Positions 32,348 through 47,100 of a stretch of DNA of 64,000 nt are shown here, piece by piece. The stretch comes from Pseudophaeomoniella oleicola (taxonomy: Eukaryota > Ascomycota > Eurotiomycetes > Phaeomoniellales > Phaeomoniellaceae), in NCBI GenBank assembly GCA_003868215.1, contig QWDQ01000036.1, positions 1-64,000 on the forward strand. Reading direction: 5' to 3'. The position numbers were made by a program, and so were the translations under genes. Numbering within the stretch: position 1 is the stretch's first letter; every line of letters starts with the position of its first letter. The notes below the pieces were generated by a model, which was not told where the DNA came from, made no database searches, and saw nothing but the letters and a program-made list of their open reading frames with translations.

Positions 32348-33811
32348 AGCAATACCTTGATGACACGTTATCAGATCTAGGCACTGTACTTTTGAAACTT
32401 CAAGAAGCGGTCTGGAAGACAACGGCACTGTCGAGCTCTGTGCATTCCAACAGGAGTTCCTCATTGGCCTTCTCTTACACATACCGCGCGACTCATCACC
32501 ATGCAGTCCAAGTTCTGGGAGCAACGAAAACGGAGACCTTTCGTAAAAGGAAAGACTGTTAATATTTACCACGAAAGTGTTTGCAGTATATGTTATGCTG
32601 CAGGCGGAGTGTATCTGGCCGAACGACGTGGGTGAGTGGGACTTCTGGATTCCCAACAACCCCGGGCCTTTTCACTTCCGAAAACACGTACAGCTTGGGC
32701 GTAATTATGCGAGGCCCTGCACAGAAGCTACGATCTTCAACAGAGACATGGGCATGAGTCAAGGGTAGCTGTTCCACACAGACTGAAGTTACGCCCAACT
32801 TCTGTCGCCACCTCCGTTCTACGTGAAACTGAGGTTTGGTCTGCATTAGATATGCTTGTCCAGCACAGCAAGTCTTCAAACTGCGAAAGTCCTCGTCGCA
32901 ATGATCGAGGTAGCACACAGGAGCGACAATGAGGCAGTGATTTCGGCACTACACGGACCCGGGCAAGCTGGTAACGTAGGATGATCCAAATACGGGTTAC
33001 ATAGTAGAATAATAGACAAGGGGCAGGAACCAGTCGGTGTACAGAACAGATTCGGTTTCCCATTTGTTGTGATTGAGACAACGTCAGAGGCTTGATTGGG
33101 ATTCTGGGGTTGCTGGGCATGTAATACTAATACAGTAGAAACATTGGCGCGTTCGCGGGGATTTACGATGTTTGCCGAGGATGCCGGATTCGCTTCTTTG
33201 TTTCTCGCTTCTCGTTTCTCAAGTTTCCAACTCTTTCCAACTCGACTGCATCTTCGTCTACAACTATACCACAACCAGCAAGGCCTAAGACTTGTTTGCA
33301 CTACCGGTCCTTTTTCCACGACTATTTCACAGTACGAGACAGTCATGTTCACCGCTAAAGCTGACCACCTGAGTGACGACATCTCGCAGTGCCACAAGAA
33401 TTGGTTGCACACAGACTCCTCCTCCGTCTTCTTGTGAGATCTGCATTTGCGGGGGACAGTGTTACGGTTCCTGGCTACTACGTAGTACAACGTTGTACAC
33501 AGTAAGAACGGTGCGAGGATCGGCATATTGTATGTTACGTACCTGAGGTAGGTACAGTACTGAATGTTTCAAATGCAAACGATCGTATATCCATTGGTAT
33601 ATCTCACCGTCTGAACATTCCTATCCCGCCAGCCCAGAAATCTATCCTTGCGCTTATTGCAGTGCTTATATACCCTACCGCGGATCTACGGTTCACTAAT
33701 GCTGCATCTGGGAATTCAAGATCGATCTTGCAGTGAACGTTATCACTGTGAGGCTTTGTGGTAATCATTTGGACTCGAAGGCACAACGTAGAATTGGGTG
33801 TCGAGGCCAAT
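32348..33811. other. Intergenic stretch upstream of acid trehalase
   Basis: 1.46 kb spacer. It carries palindrome copy 5 (33476), a GGTAGGTACAGTAC segment near 33546 and a TATATA-like sequence near 33667, about 145 bp before the trehalase start and possibly a TATA box. Short frames on both strands have no recognisable content. Confidence 0.5.
33476..33487. repeat. TACTACGTAGTA palindrome, copy 5
   Basis: An exact copy, about 325 bp upstream of the acid trehalase start codon. Confidence 0.9.
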
Positions 33812-36800
33812 ATGAAGCCACTCATTGAAGCATGTGCCCTGCTAGCTTTGTCTACTTTCTCATCCATTGTTCCTGCAACCGGGACGCCTACAGAGCAATC
33901 GGAAGTTCCTCAACGCCAAAGTAATCCGTCGTCGTTATATGGCACTCGCTTTGCCAATGTCTCTTGGAACAATGAAAGATGGCAGCTGACCACGACAAAC
34001 CTCGATCAGGGTCATTATCAGTCGCGCCTGGCAATAGCCAATGGCTACATCGGGATCAATGTTGCTGCTCTAGGGCCATTCTTCGAAGTCGACACTCCGG
34101 TGGATGGAGATGTCATCAGCGGATGGCCGTTGTTCAGCAGACGACAAACCTTTGCAACGGTAGGAGGTTTCTGGGATTCTCAACCGACCACGAATGGTAC
34201 CAACTTTGAATGGATGAATCAGTACGGTGGAGAGAGTGTCATCAGTGGGATTCCACATTGGGGTGGAATATTGGTTCAGGTTGAGGACCATGTCCTGAAT
34301 GCCAGCACAGATGCTAGCGAGGTCTCCGGCTTCTCCTCTACTCTCGACCTGAAGCAAGGCCTCGCGAAATGGACCTTCACTTGGACACCCAGCATATCCA
34401 CTGGTCCTTTAGAACTGGTCTATCACTTGTTCGCACACAAATTGTACGTGAACCAAGCATTCATCCAGTTGGAGATTACGGCTTCGAAAGACGTAAATGC
34501 GACGCTTGTGAACGTGTTAGACGGAGATGCCGCTGTCCGTACAACTTATTCGGACAAAGGTGAAGATGATGGAATGATATTCTCAGCAGTGAAACCGAAT
34601 GGTATCGAGAATGTCACCGCATACGTCTATGCTGGCCTGGAGGGAACGTCAGGTCCTGCTTCCATAACATCTCCGTCGGGCGTCATCGGCCAGAATGACT
34701 CGTCAATTGCCCAAAGCTTCAATGTGGCTTTATCTGCAGGACACAAAGTTACGGTCACGAAGTACGTCGGTATCGCATCCTCGGATGGGTTTAGCGACCC
34801 GCAAACTGTGGCAAGGACTGCCGCGACAACTGCTATGGAGAACGGGTTCAATGCCTCTCTTAGCAGTCACGTAGATGAATGGGCTTATATTTTTACCGCC
34901 GACTCCGTTGATGATTTCTCATATCCTGGCAATGGTTCCTTGCCGGAGGATGATTTTATCATTGAACAAGCAATAACTGCAGTCACAAATCCATACTACC
35001 TTCTGCAGAATACCATCGGTGAGAATGCTTTGGCCGCTACAGGGAACGCATCTATCAACAGTAACAGTATTGCTGTCGGTGGTTTAGCATCGGATTCCTA
35101 TGCAGGTCTTATTTTCTGGGACGCTGAAGTTTGGATGCAACCAGGTCTCGTCGCAGCATTCCCTCAAGCAGCACAGGGCATTGCCAACTATCGACTGCAA
35201 CGATTCAGCCAGGCCCGACAGAATGCGCAAACAGCCTACACATCGTCTAAGAACAGTACGACCTTCTCTCCTGAGGCCGCTGCCTTTCCTTGGACAAGTG
35301 GTCGCTTCGGCAATTGCACCGGAACGGGTCCTTGCTTCGATTACGAATACCACATCAACGGTGACATCGCCCAAGAATTGGTAAACTACTGGGTTGCATC
35401 TGGTGATACATTGAGGTTTCAAGAAGATTACTTTCCCATCTACGATGCTATTGCGCATTTCTATTCGGAGCTGTTGGAAAACAATGGCTCTCGATACGCC
35501 TTGACGAATATGACGGATCCTGTAAGTTGAAACCCTGAGCTGTTTCAGAAGTAACTGATAAAGGCCAGGATGAATATGCCAACAATGTTGACAATGGGGG
35601 CTTTACTATGGCTTTGATTAGTGACACCCTTACCAATGCCAACAATTTCAGAGCTCTATTCGGAAGCGAGCAAAACTCGACGTGGCAAACACAGGCTCAG
35701 AATGTCCTTTTGAGTCGCAACGATGATGTTGGAATCACCCTTGAATTCACCTCGATGAACGGTTCCATTTCGGTGAAGCAAGCAGATGTAGTTCTCATTA
35801 CTTATCCTCTCCGCTATGAAGTCAACTATACCAGTGCAGATGCCTTGGATGACCTGGACTATTATGCAGCCAAACAATCGTCCGACGGTCCAGGGATGAC
35901 TTATGCCATATTTTCTATTGTTGCAAACGAAGTATCTCCATCAGGTTGCTCATCATATACGTATCATCAATACTCAACTCAACCCTATGCTCGAGCACCT
36001 TGGTTTCAGTTGTCCGAACAGCTTATCGACGACTATACCACCAATGGCGGTACACACCCGGCATTTCCCTTCCTGACTGGCCATGGGGGAGCTAATCAGG
36101 TTGTTTTGTTTGGATATCTGGGATTCAGATTGGTACCCGACTTCAATCTTCACGTCGATCCTTCGCTACCTCCGCAGATCTCACAGATTCGATATAGGAC
36201 TTTCTATTGGCAAGGCTGGCCAATTTCGGCCTTCTCGAATTCTACCCACACAACACTTACTCGTCTTCAGACTCCGCTCTCCACGGCGAATATGACGTTT
36301 TCCAGTGCTCCTATTCCTGTCCTTATCGGTCGTACCGACTCCTCAAATTACATCCTACCACCCAACAGTACTTTGACAATCCCGAATCGCCTGTCCGGAT
36401 TCAATCTGACTCTTCCCGGGAACCTCGTTCAATGCAGTACTGTAACTTCTCCTTCAAGCTATGTACCTGGCCAATTCCCAATCTCCGCTATTGACGGCGC
36501 CAGCTCCACGAAATGGCAACCTTCATCGGCCAACGAAACAGCTTCAATTACCATCAAAGTACCTTCAGTAGGTCAGAGGGTCAAAGCTATATATTTTGAC
36601 TGGGGAAATCTAGTTCCAAATGTCTTCTCCCTCACGTTCTTCAACTCCTCATCACCCTATACTTACGGCAACGACGAAGCCGCAGTGACCGTTGCAAGCG
36701 ACTACAACGTCCGCATCACGTCACCTTTCAACGCCTCCCAACAATCGGACATCACACCCCCGACGAGCAACATCTCCTGGTTCGTCACAGACGGACAAGA

Positions 36801-37224
36801 CCTCTACGCTCCGGAATACGCCACGCTCACCATCCGCGGCAACCAAGCGTACGGCCGTGACCAGGCCTTCAACGCAAGCCTCGCAGGAGCCAGCGTCGGC
36901 GAATTCGCGATCCTCGGTGAAGACAGCACCGTCCTCGTCAAACGCGATTCTTCTCGACCGCCTGCATTCACATTCCCGAGGCCACACGAACAGGAGCGCC
37001 AGTGGAGCCGATGGATCCGAGAAATCGACGACCCGACAACATCTGTTTTCGCTGGCCGCAGAGATGCACAAGGCACTGGAACCGCAGATGTATCCGTAGA
37101 TAGAACGAGGAGCAGGAGCAGGAACAGGAGGACGGTACCCGCAACCGGAGGCATTCATGAGAAGTTGGAGATGCTAGATCGATGGGACGCGGTGCGAAGA
37201 GTGAGGGGGAGGAGGGATGTGTGA
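33812..37224 (+). CDS. ATH1: Acid trehalase (glycoside hydrolase family 65)
   Basis: Two exons, 33812-35521 and 35569-37224, giving 1,121 residues. The enzyme hydrolyses alpha,alpha-trehalose to two glucose in the vacuole, periplasm or cell wall. A signal peptide (LIEACALLALSTFSSIVPATG) starts the protein; many N-glycosylation sequons (NGT, NVS, NNS) suit a secreted glycoprotein. Family marks: YQSRLAIANGYIGINVAA in the N-terminal domain, the (alpha/alpha)6-barrel motif LIFWDAEVWMQPGL, YEYHINGDIAQ, and DPDEYANNVDNGGF, which holds the predicted catalytic acid Glu572. The 47-nt intron lies exactly between DP and DEY of that motif. FWQGWPISAFSN-like sequence follows. The C-terminal third has a beta-sandwich (IKVPSVGQRVKAIYFDW) and an Arg/Ser-rich tail. 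ATG 33812 was preferred over 33758 because it opens the signal peptide. Confidence 0.95.
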
Positions 37225-37806
37225 TTTGGATTTCCGGATTACTGGATCGGACAGAGGTCGTTGACTGACGCGGCGTTTCGTCATCAAAAGTTTGCCTTGC
37301 TCACCTTACTTATTCATATACATATATACATACGTATACCATTCATTAAACAAAGTGAAAAGAATCTACCCCTCCAAAACTTCTCATTCTGCCCTGTCCG
37401 CTGTCCTGTTCCCGTTCATTTATTTCATTCATTTCATTCGGACCATACATAGGGAGGGGGCCCCATTGCAGGAGTCTACAATCATCCCAGTAGAAAGATA
37501 TCAAGAACACTTACCTACCTACCGACCTACTTGAAGAAGAAGGACTGAAGTGGAGATTTTTTCTTTCTTTTCAATTGGTTCATGAATAATGTCGATAGAC
37601 ATATAGCTACCTAAGGTAGATACATAACCGCAGGCAGCGAAAGAAAGGGAAGAAAGCAAGGAAAAAAAAAGGAAGGTACAAGGGTACAAAAGATCCGCTA
37701 TACTACCTAAAGAAAGAAAGAGGAAAAGTCCAGCTGCGCCAATTGTCCTTGACCTTTTCTTCTCCTTTTTTTTTTTTCTTCTTGGTCATCGTTCTTATCA
37801 TCATCA
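37225..37806. other. Convergent intergenic stretch, trehalase and She4
   Basis: 582 bp between converging stops. Contains TACCTACCTACC words near 37510, a purine-rich tract (about 37640-37730), a T-rich run near 37760 and an ATC repeat near 37796. No gene seen. Confidence 0.55.
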
Positions 37807-40422
37807 TCATACAAGTTTCTTCAAAGCTTCGATCCCCGCCTGTAAAGCTGACTGGTTTATCGTCTGTCTGAGAGCCTGTTTCAAGATCTCCGGGCCTTTT
37901 TTTTGTTTGATCATGGTGATTGCTCTGTCGGCGACGGTAGTAGTAGTAGCAGCAGCAGCAGCAGCAGCCGGTACGCCTTCTCCTCCGGCTTCATCACTGC
38001 ATACTAGATTGCGAATGCAGACGATGCCGCGGAATCGGACGTCGTCGTCCGAGTCGGAGTCGCTGCAGAGACCGAGGAGGTTCTCGATGCCGCGGCCGCC
38101 TTCTTTGTCGAGGACGGCGGTTGCTGCGGTGGGGAATTCGGTGAGCATCGCTAAAGCGCCTCCGGCGGCTTTTCTGGTTTGGAGGTCTTCGACGTCGCAG
38201 AGAGCAAGGAGGAGATGGATCCTGCTCTTCGCTCTTGGGTCGTTCTCAGTGTCGGCGTATTTCGTGAGCCCGGCTTCAGTGGCCATGAGGTTACATACAA
38301 GTTCGCAAGCTGCACATTGAAGATATTTGTGTGAAGAAAGAAGCAGATCTTCAATCTTTGGAAAAGCGAGTCGTACCAGCAAAGTGGCAGGGGTAGGGTC
38401 CGGATAGCTTGCAAGGTTGGTTAGAGCAAGCAGTGATTCAAATGTAGGGAGAAGGGTGCGTGGTTCAGAGGATGATGTGGTCAAAGGTGACGGCGCATTC
38501 ATTGTCTCCTCATCTTCAAGTAGGTAGACAAGAGGCCGGACAGCGGAACTAGCGGAAGGGTTGCCCGAAGCCGGAAACACGTGGGTAGGATTAATGGAGA
38601 TGAGGATCCGGGCGAGAGCATGACTGGCAGGAAAGTAATACGGTGGTTTCGGCGAAGAATCTTCACTGGATTTGAGAGTCTGGAGAAGGAGCCTCACAGC
38701 GCCTTGTTGAGCTAGTTTACCACGCGTCTTCGAGTTCTTCGCCAGTGCTAGGACAATAGCGCTCGTTAACTGTTTCGTAGAGGCCGATTTAGATTTCGCG
38801 TTGCATTCCACAAGAAAGGGTACTACACCGGTATCGATCAAGACACTGCAACGTGCCGTTGTATGTTGCTCATCATTCAAAGGATTCGTTGAAGGCAACT
38901 TCGAGGTCTTGGCATAGGCCTTGAGCTCTGCCATTTTCTTCTGTTCTTCAGTGAGGTTTGGTTGGTACTGGGTCATGTTCGAAAGAATGCTGAGACCTCC
39001 AACCACGATCTCAGGGGCGGATATGTTTGATTTGACGTGATTGAATAAAGCGACCAGCAGATCCTTGTCCCGACTCAATCCTTCCTTGACTTCTGGTTTC
39101 AAGGAGGTATAGGCCAGTCCCTCAATTGAGCTTGCAACAGATCCACTTGTCGATGTCCGTAATGTGTTCTTGAACATCGTGACAAGGTCATCGACATTGG
39201 TATCTTGGACTGGTGCATCTCGGCCTTCCTGTTTAAAGGTTCCAGTTCGAATCTTGGCAAGCACAGTTGCTGCTAATCCATTTTGCTCACCGATACCATT
39301 GCCCACGATGTGTGCCAACCATTCAGAGCAATGTTGCGCGATCGTGCTTCTGCACGTCTCATCCATGGCGGCGGTATTTAGTAACTTCAAGAAAGCTGTA
39401 ATGACCGCGGGATTCCGAAGTCTTCCATCGAGCAGTGGCATAACAGACGGAAGTAGACCTTCTGTAAGAAACAACGACGCTACCATAGCTGGCGCAATGG
39501 GGAAAAGAGCAGCAGCAGCCGAGAAGGCTATAACCATGTCATCTTTGCGTTGACGTTCAATCTTTGAGATGATGAAGGTGGTGAAATACTTTTTGCCCTG
39601 CTCTTCGGCGACTTCGAGGTATTTAGCAAGTGACAAACTGGCTGAGCTCTTCACATCTTCCGGCAATCGGAAATCTAGGGAGGAGAGAATTGCATCAAAA
39701 CTGTCTTCATCCATCAATTTGCTGAGCGGGGTAGCATCCGCAGCTATGAGCAAAGCAATGTTTCTCAGAGCTCTGGCATCATGTTCGTGACCGGACTCCA
39801 TCAACTTTGCGAGGAGTAGCTGGAAAAGGTCCTCTTTCATGGTAGCTTGGACAGCGCCTGTTTCCCAGCAGGAGGCATTAAGTACGACCGCTCGTAAACA
39901 ACTGATCGACTCGGTACCTCGGTCGTATAGGTTATCAAAACATTCCGTAGGGGAAGTCTGAAATTTTCCGGCGAGAAGTTTTCGGTTGGCACTGGTAGAT
40001 AGTGCCAGTGTCGCAATGAGAATATCCTGCTGGTCTGGTAGAGTTGGGGGAGATTTTTCCAGAATCAACCTTAGACATTCGAGTGCACTCAGACCGCTCA
40101 CGGTCTCTGGTTCACGTAGACGAACCAGCATCTCATCAGCAGCTGTTTGGTCGTTGCGTGAAACAAATCGCCAACATAGATTTACAAGCTCTCCCCCCGT
40201 CCGGCCCTTCTCAACTTCCTGTATGGCCGAACGAACTTGTGCATTCCCCGGGCCCAGCGAGATAGCTTCCCGCAGCTTGTCGGCCGCTTCCTGATCACTG
40301 TCAGTAGACGGATCTCAGGAAATCCGATCTGATGCACTTACCTTGGACTTGCCATGGTTGATCAACCTCAATGCCTCGGTCGCAAGCATATCTGCTCGAC
40401 CCTCGTCCTCGGTCGAATGCAT
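37807..40422 (-). CDS. SHE4: UCS-family myosin chaperone (She4/Cro1)
   Basis: Two exons on minus, 40422-40342 and 40290-37807, giving 854 residues. It belongs to the UCS (UNC-45/CRO1/She4) family of armadillo-repeat chaperones that fold and stabilise myosin heavy chains and so support the actin cytoskeleton, endocytosis and septation; Podospora CRO1 is needed for septum formation. A degenerate TPR-like stretch at the N-terminus (EAADKLREAISLGPGNAQVR) follows the first exon. The central and UCS regions are long arrays of helical repeats, such as ALTNLASYPDPTPATLLVRL, LAFPKIEDLLLSSHKYLQCA and AACELVCNLMATEAGL. A run of GCA/GTA codons (about 37937-37968) encodes a polyalanine-polythreonine stretch near residue 815. 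The 51-nt intron keeps frame. Confidence 0.88.
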
Positions 40423-41909
40423 TATCGAGATTTCCGACGGTCGGATAGCACGACAGACAAGATATATGTGTCTAGATGTACCGGAGTTGTGGCTTGCAGA
40501 TCTTAATGGACATGAGTGACTGCGGAATTGCGAACGGGGAAGACGGGATCATGATGATGATGATGCCATGCTCCAGCCTTTTCAAACGGACAGTAGAATG
40601 TAATGTATAGCACCGAGCTGAGCGTCTACAAAGAACTCAAGGCTATAGCGGTGGACAATATCCGGGGCTATTGTATATGATGGACTGATGGCGTTTGGTC
40701 GCTGCCGTGTACAAGTAGAGAAGTATATCAAAAAAGGATATTCCTTATATCTGTTGCACTGGCGAAGAGGTCTGACCTGAACCCCCACGATGAAAAGATA
40801 AGGATGACAGAGTTAGAATTAGACCTCGACTAGGCGGACGATGATTCGCAAGACGTGGCAGCTCTGGAATGAGTCAAACAAGTCGAGTCGATATCAAATC
40901 ACGTCCGCCTTGCATGTGAACAATGTAATCGCGTATGATGGTATCAACGTCCTGAGAGTAAAGTCCGTTCTTGTTCTTCTTGTTCTTCGGCAGTATTATT
41001 TGCACACCTGCAGGCAAGATCAGACATGGTATGGTACGGTATTTGTGGGTAAGGTATTCTGGTATTCAACAACGCGTGCTGGAAAGAACGCCTGTCAGTG
41101 GTCCAGTCAGCCAATTCGACTGGCTGTGCAATTGCCAAAGCGTTAAAGCGATGGCCAGGAATTGATCCGAATGTATTAGTATGATACTAGTAAGCTGCCT
41201 TCGATATCTGATAGGTGTTCTTGGTTAGGGCTCCTAGAACAGTGCAATTTAGGCAAAAGGAGAAGTTCTAGAGGGGTTCCGGAGGGGTAAGTTACAGTCG
41301 ACGTACTCTCTAGATGCCTGGACAGGCTTAGCAATTAGTTAAGGGTCCCTTCCCTAGAGCTCCCAGTAAGCTAAGCCCTACGGTTACACGTACTACTATG
41401 GTACGTACAAGTTTGTAAGGGAGACTGCTTCGTCCGATGCCGCAGTAACTGTTGTATCAGAAGTACTTTAAGGACTACCGTAATACTACGTAGTAACAAT
41501 TTATCTTTGTAGGGAGCACTGGTGGTCAATGTCGCCAACAGTACAGAATCTGGGGGATCGTCTAGGCACCAATAGTGTAGACCCACTCATAAGGAAAGAA
41601 ACGTATCAAGCAGAGCCGCAATATCAAAATACCTAATTACTCAACTCCAGTCAACTTGCAGTATCTTGCAAGATTCCCTTTCTTTCGTACTCCTTTAATA
41701 TTTTCCAATACCTTTCACATATACGTCCAAGAGACTACCTTGCAGTGCAAGAAGACATTGACATATTATTGTGAGGTTGAACGTGCTATATCTTTTGGCA
41801 CTCTGCTGCAGTGATTCATCCACCGAACCTCTTGGAACACGCCCTCGTATTTCACTGATGAGCCGTCAATGACCCTTGAAACCGCCCTGTCGATATCGAG
41901 ACTTGAAGG
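40423..41909. promoter_or_regulatory. Divergent promoter region, SHE4 and TFB4
   Basis: 1.49 kb between two divergent start codons. It contains palindrome copy 6 (41484) and several GGTACG/GTACGTA words near 41020-41060 and 41385-41405. Short frames are not convincing. Confidence 0.5.
41484..41495. repeat. TACTACGTAGTA palindrome, copy 6
   Basis: An exact copy, about 415 bp upstream of the TFB4 start codon. Confidence 0.9.
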
Positions 41910-43331
41910 ATGAACGCTGTTGATGGCTCAGAGCATTATGAAAAGACATCTGATGGTCAGTCGGACATTCTTGTGCTCTTCATCTTCACCCTCTAATGTG
42001 AAACAGAACCGACCCCATCCTTGCTGACAATCATCCTGGACACGAATCCATCAGCTTGGACACTTTTGGCCGATCACCTCTCAATCTCACAAGCACTCTC
42101 GGACATACTCATTTTTGTAAATGCTCACCTGGCCTTTAACTATGCCAACAAGGTTGCTGTCATAGCGAGTCATTGTTCCACCGCAAAGTGGCTCTACCCA
42201 ACTCCATCGGTTCAAGCCGAGCCGGTCGTCAGTCGAGGCTCAAAACGTAGAGTATCTCAGTCTCATCAGCATGGACTCGATGATGGCAACAAGAAGCCCA
42301 GGATCGATGGCTCGTCACAAGCCACAGCTAAGCTCAAGCTTAAGTTGAAAGATCCCAAATCCGGAAGGAGCGAACTCAACTCCAACAAGTATAGGCCCTC
42401 TCGGTTGGTAGAAGAAGAGGTCATACATAATCTATCAGACCTCTTAGCCAATACAAGTGAATCCGAAGTTGCCAGCACTACATCAACCATGCTTGCAGGC
42501 GCCTTGACTCTCGCCTTAAGCTACATCAATAGAGAAATGCTCGCGTGGGCCGAAACAAATGGAGGCGGTGGGAATCGAGCAAATGGTACCGATCCCAATA
42601 CTCAACCAACGACAATAAATGCATCATCAGGAAACCAAACACTCCAGTCACGAATCCTTCTTGTCTCCGTGTCTCCATCCACCGATCTCGCTCATCAATA
42701 TATCCCCATCATGAACTCTATCTTCGCCTGCCAACGCCTTTCAATTCCCATCGATATCTGCCAAATTCCCCTCCCGTTCATTTCATCCTCGTCTCGAACC
42801 GCTTCCGACCCAGCCTCAGCCTCCTCATCAACGGTGTTTCTCCAACAAGCCTCCGACGCCACCCATGGAATCTACATCCCCCTTCCTTCTTCTACCAGCC
42901 CTCCTCAACAACAACGGCCAACACTACCATCTTCAAAATCTAACCCCCACAACAGCCCAACCTGGTCTCTCCTCCAATATCTCCTCCACGCCTTCCTCCC
43001 CTCCCCAAGCACCCGCCGTCTCCTGATCCTCCCGACACGAATCGACGTCGACTTCCGCGCCGCCTGCTTCTGCCACCGCCGCGTCGTCGACATCGGTTTC
43101 GTCTGCAGCATCTGCCTCAGCATCTTCTGCAGCGTCCCCGAAGACGGCGAATGCCTCACCTGCGGCACGACCCTGGGTCTTGGCGACTACGGCGCTCGCC
43201 CTGTCGTCGTCGTCGCCGCCGCCGCCGCCGGTGCGAAGCGCAAAAAGAAGAAGACGAAACAGCAGAGGATCACCGGTAACGAAACGCCGGGTGCGACGCC
43301 TACGCCGGGAGGAACTCCTGCACCATCATAG
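41910..43331 (+). CDS. TFB4: TFIIH subunit Tfb4/p34
   Basis: Two exons, 41910-41955 and 42007-43331, giving 456 residues. Tfb4 (human p34/GTF2H3) binds Tfb2/Ssl1 in the TFIIH core, which opens promoters and excises damaged DNA. The von Willebrand A-like fold is visible: LLTIILDTNPSAWTLLADHL, IFVNAHLAFNYANKVAVIAS, SRILLVSVSPSTDLAHQYIP, MNSIFACQRLSIPIDICQI and LLQYLLHAFLP. The C4-type zinc module is CFCHRRVVDIGFVCSIC, then CLTC near residue 405. Fungus-specific insertions are a basic KLKLKLKDPKSG-like segment (about residues 95-115), a Gly/Asn-rich loop and a Ser/Thr-rich loop, which lengthen it beyond human p34 (308 residues). A lysine-rich tail (KRKKKKTKQQ) follows the zinc module. The first exon encodes 15 residues; its intron keeps frame. 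Confidence 0.93.
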
Positions 43332-44046
43332 AGAGGCATTTACCACCGTGTTTATGTATGTAGTCATACGCATAGTAAAAAATCTCCTAACCTTCTCTGC
43401 TTTTACTCTCGCCACCTACTTCTTCTCGTACCCCAAATTTTTTTTTAGGTAGTAGACACGATAATAAGTCCCTATCTACCCTACCTTACCTATCTACCCG
43501 TTCTACACTCCCCTAAAAAAGCCAAACCCGCCGCCCCCTTGCTCGACTGGTCCTCCGGCTCTAATGCTTTGGACTCAATTTTTCGCCATCGTGATTGAAG
43601 ATTCCTTGATCCCTCTTGCTTGATACCTACCTAACCTGACCGAAACCAGCCGACCGGATGCGAGCTGAAGCCCAAAATTTTAATTTTTTAATTTTTTTAA
43701 TTTTTAATTTTTTTTTTCCATTCAACGGTTCGATGAGAGGAATTGAAGTGAGGTTGGAAGAGAGCACGGTGGAATACGGTACTGAAAAATAGAAATATGG
43801 CAAGGACTCGGACGGATATGCAATGCAGTTGATCGGATAGTTATATCTTTTTGTTTCTTGCAAAGAATTTCTTCTTTCTTGTCTCTTTCTAAATACCCAC
43901 CGAGGTACTACCTAACATAGCTATGGGGAATTCGGATGAGGGGTGCTATGATACCAAGCAAGCAAGCAACAAGTAATAGCAACGACACGATGACGACGGT
44001 GGAAGTTGCTAAATGAATTTCCTATCGTAATCTGCCGGTCTAGCGT
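43332..44046. other. Convergent intergenic stretch, TFB4 and PRP43
   Basis: 715 bp between converging stops. Contains the A/T tract at 43674-43719 and CTACC-type words near 43470-43500. No gene seen. Confidence 0.55.
43674..43719. repeat. AATTTT-rich low-complexity tract
   Basis: About 46 bp of A and T only, made of repeated TTTTAA/AATTTT words, between the 3' ends of TFB4 and PRP43. Confidence 0.85.
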
Positions 44047-46518
<2,472 letters not shown>

Positions 46519-47100
46519 CACAATGACAGAGGCGAGTCTTCCAATACGATAGATGCCAACAAGAGGGACGAATATTGCGCGACGTCGTTCGACCTAGTGA
46601 ATGGCGATATTGTACTCGGTATTCAAAATCTGGTAAAATGCCTGCAGAAATCTATTCGGGTTTAGCGTCTCTTACTGTTAATCGGTGGACTGTCAATTGT
46701 GAAGCATAAAGAGACATTTATATGCCCCACGAGTTCGCTAGATTTTGATATATTTCATTCTGAGATAACTCGGTTCAGGTCCTCGTCAACTCCTCTGCCG
46801 CTCTCTCTACTGGTGGTCTATCTTCTGCGGATTATCATGAGGAAAGTCAAAGGCTACCAGAAATGCAGTCCTGTTCCCATTGATAAATACACTCGTGGCA
46901 GCAAGATCAGCGTGTCGATAAGTCAATGCAGCCACAGTCCATCCCGATTTGGGATTAACTACCGCCTCCGATGTCGACGATTACCCGTCGCTTTTCTCCG
47001 TATTGCATGCAGTAGACCGTTAAGTATTTTCCTCTGAAGTAGACATCGCACAACGAGTGAGTGAGTGAGTTGCATAAAGTGTAGCGAACGTGATATCAAA
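46519..47100. promoter_or_regulatory. Divergent promoter region, PRP43 and agmatinase
   Basis: 582 bp between two divergent start codons. GAGTGAGTGAGT lies about 40 bp before the agmatinase ATG. No named site is seen. Confidence 0.5.

Noticed and set aside
32876-33526. 216-codon minus-strand frame upstream of trehalase, with a 113-codon frame opposite
   Set aside because: Long but rich in Cys, Ser and Arg with no recognisable domain and no plausible start context; probably promoter-region chance frames.
36721-37158. Two overlapping frames (116-145 codons) antisense to the trehalase C-terminus
   Set aside because: Shadow frames of a high-GC, biased coding region. One shows Leu/Ala/Arg-rich low-complexity sequence only.
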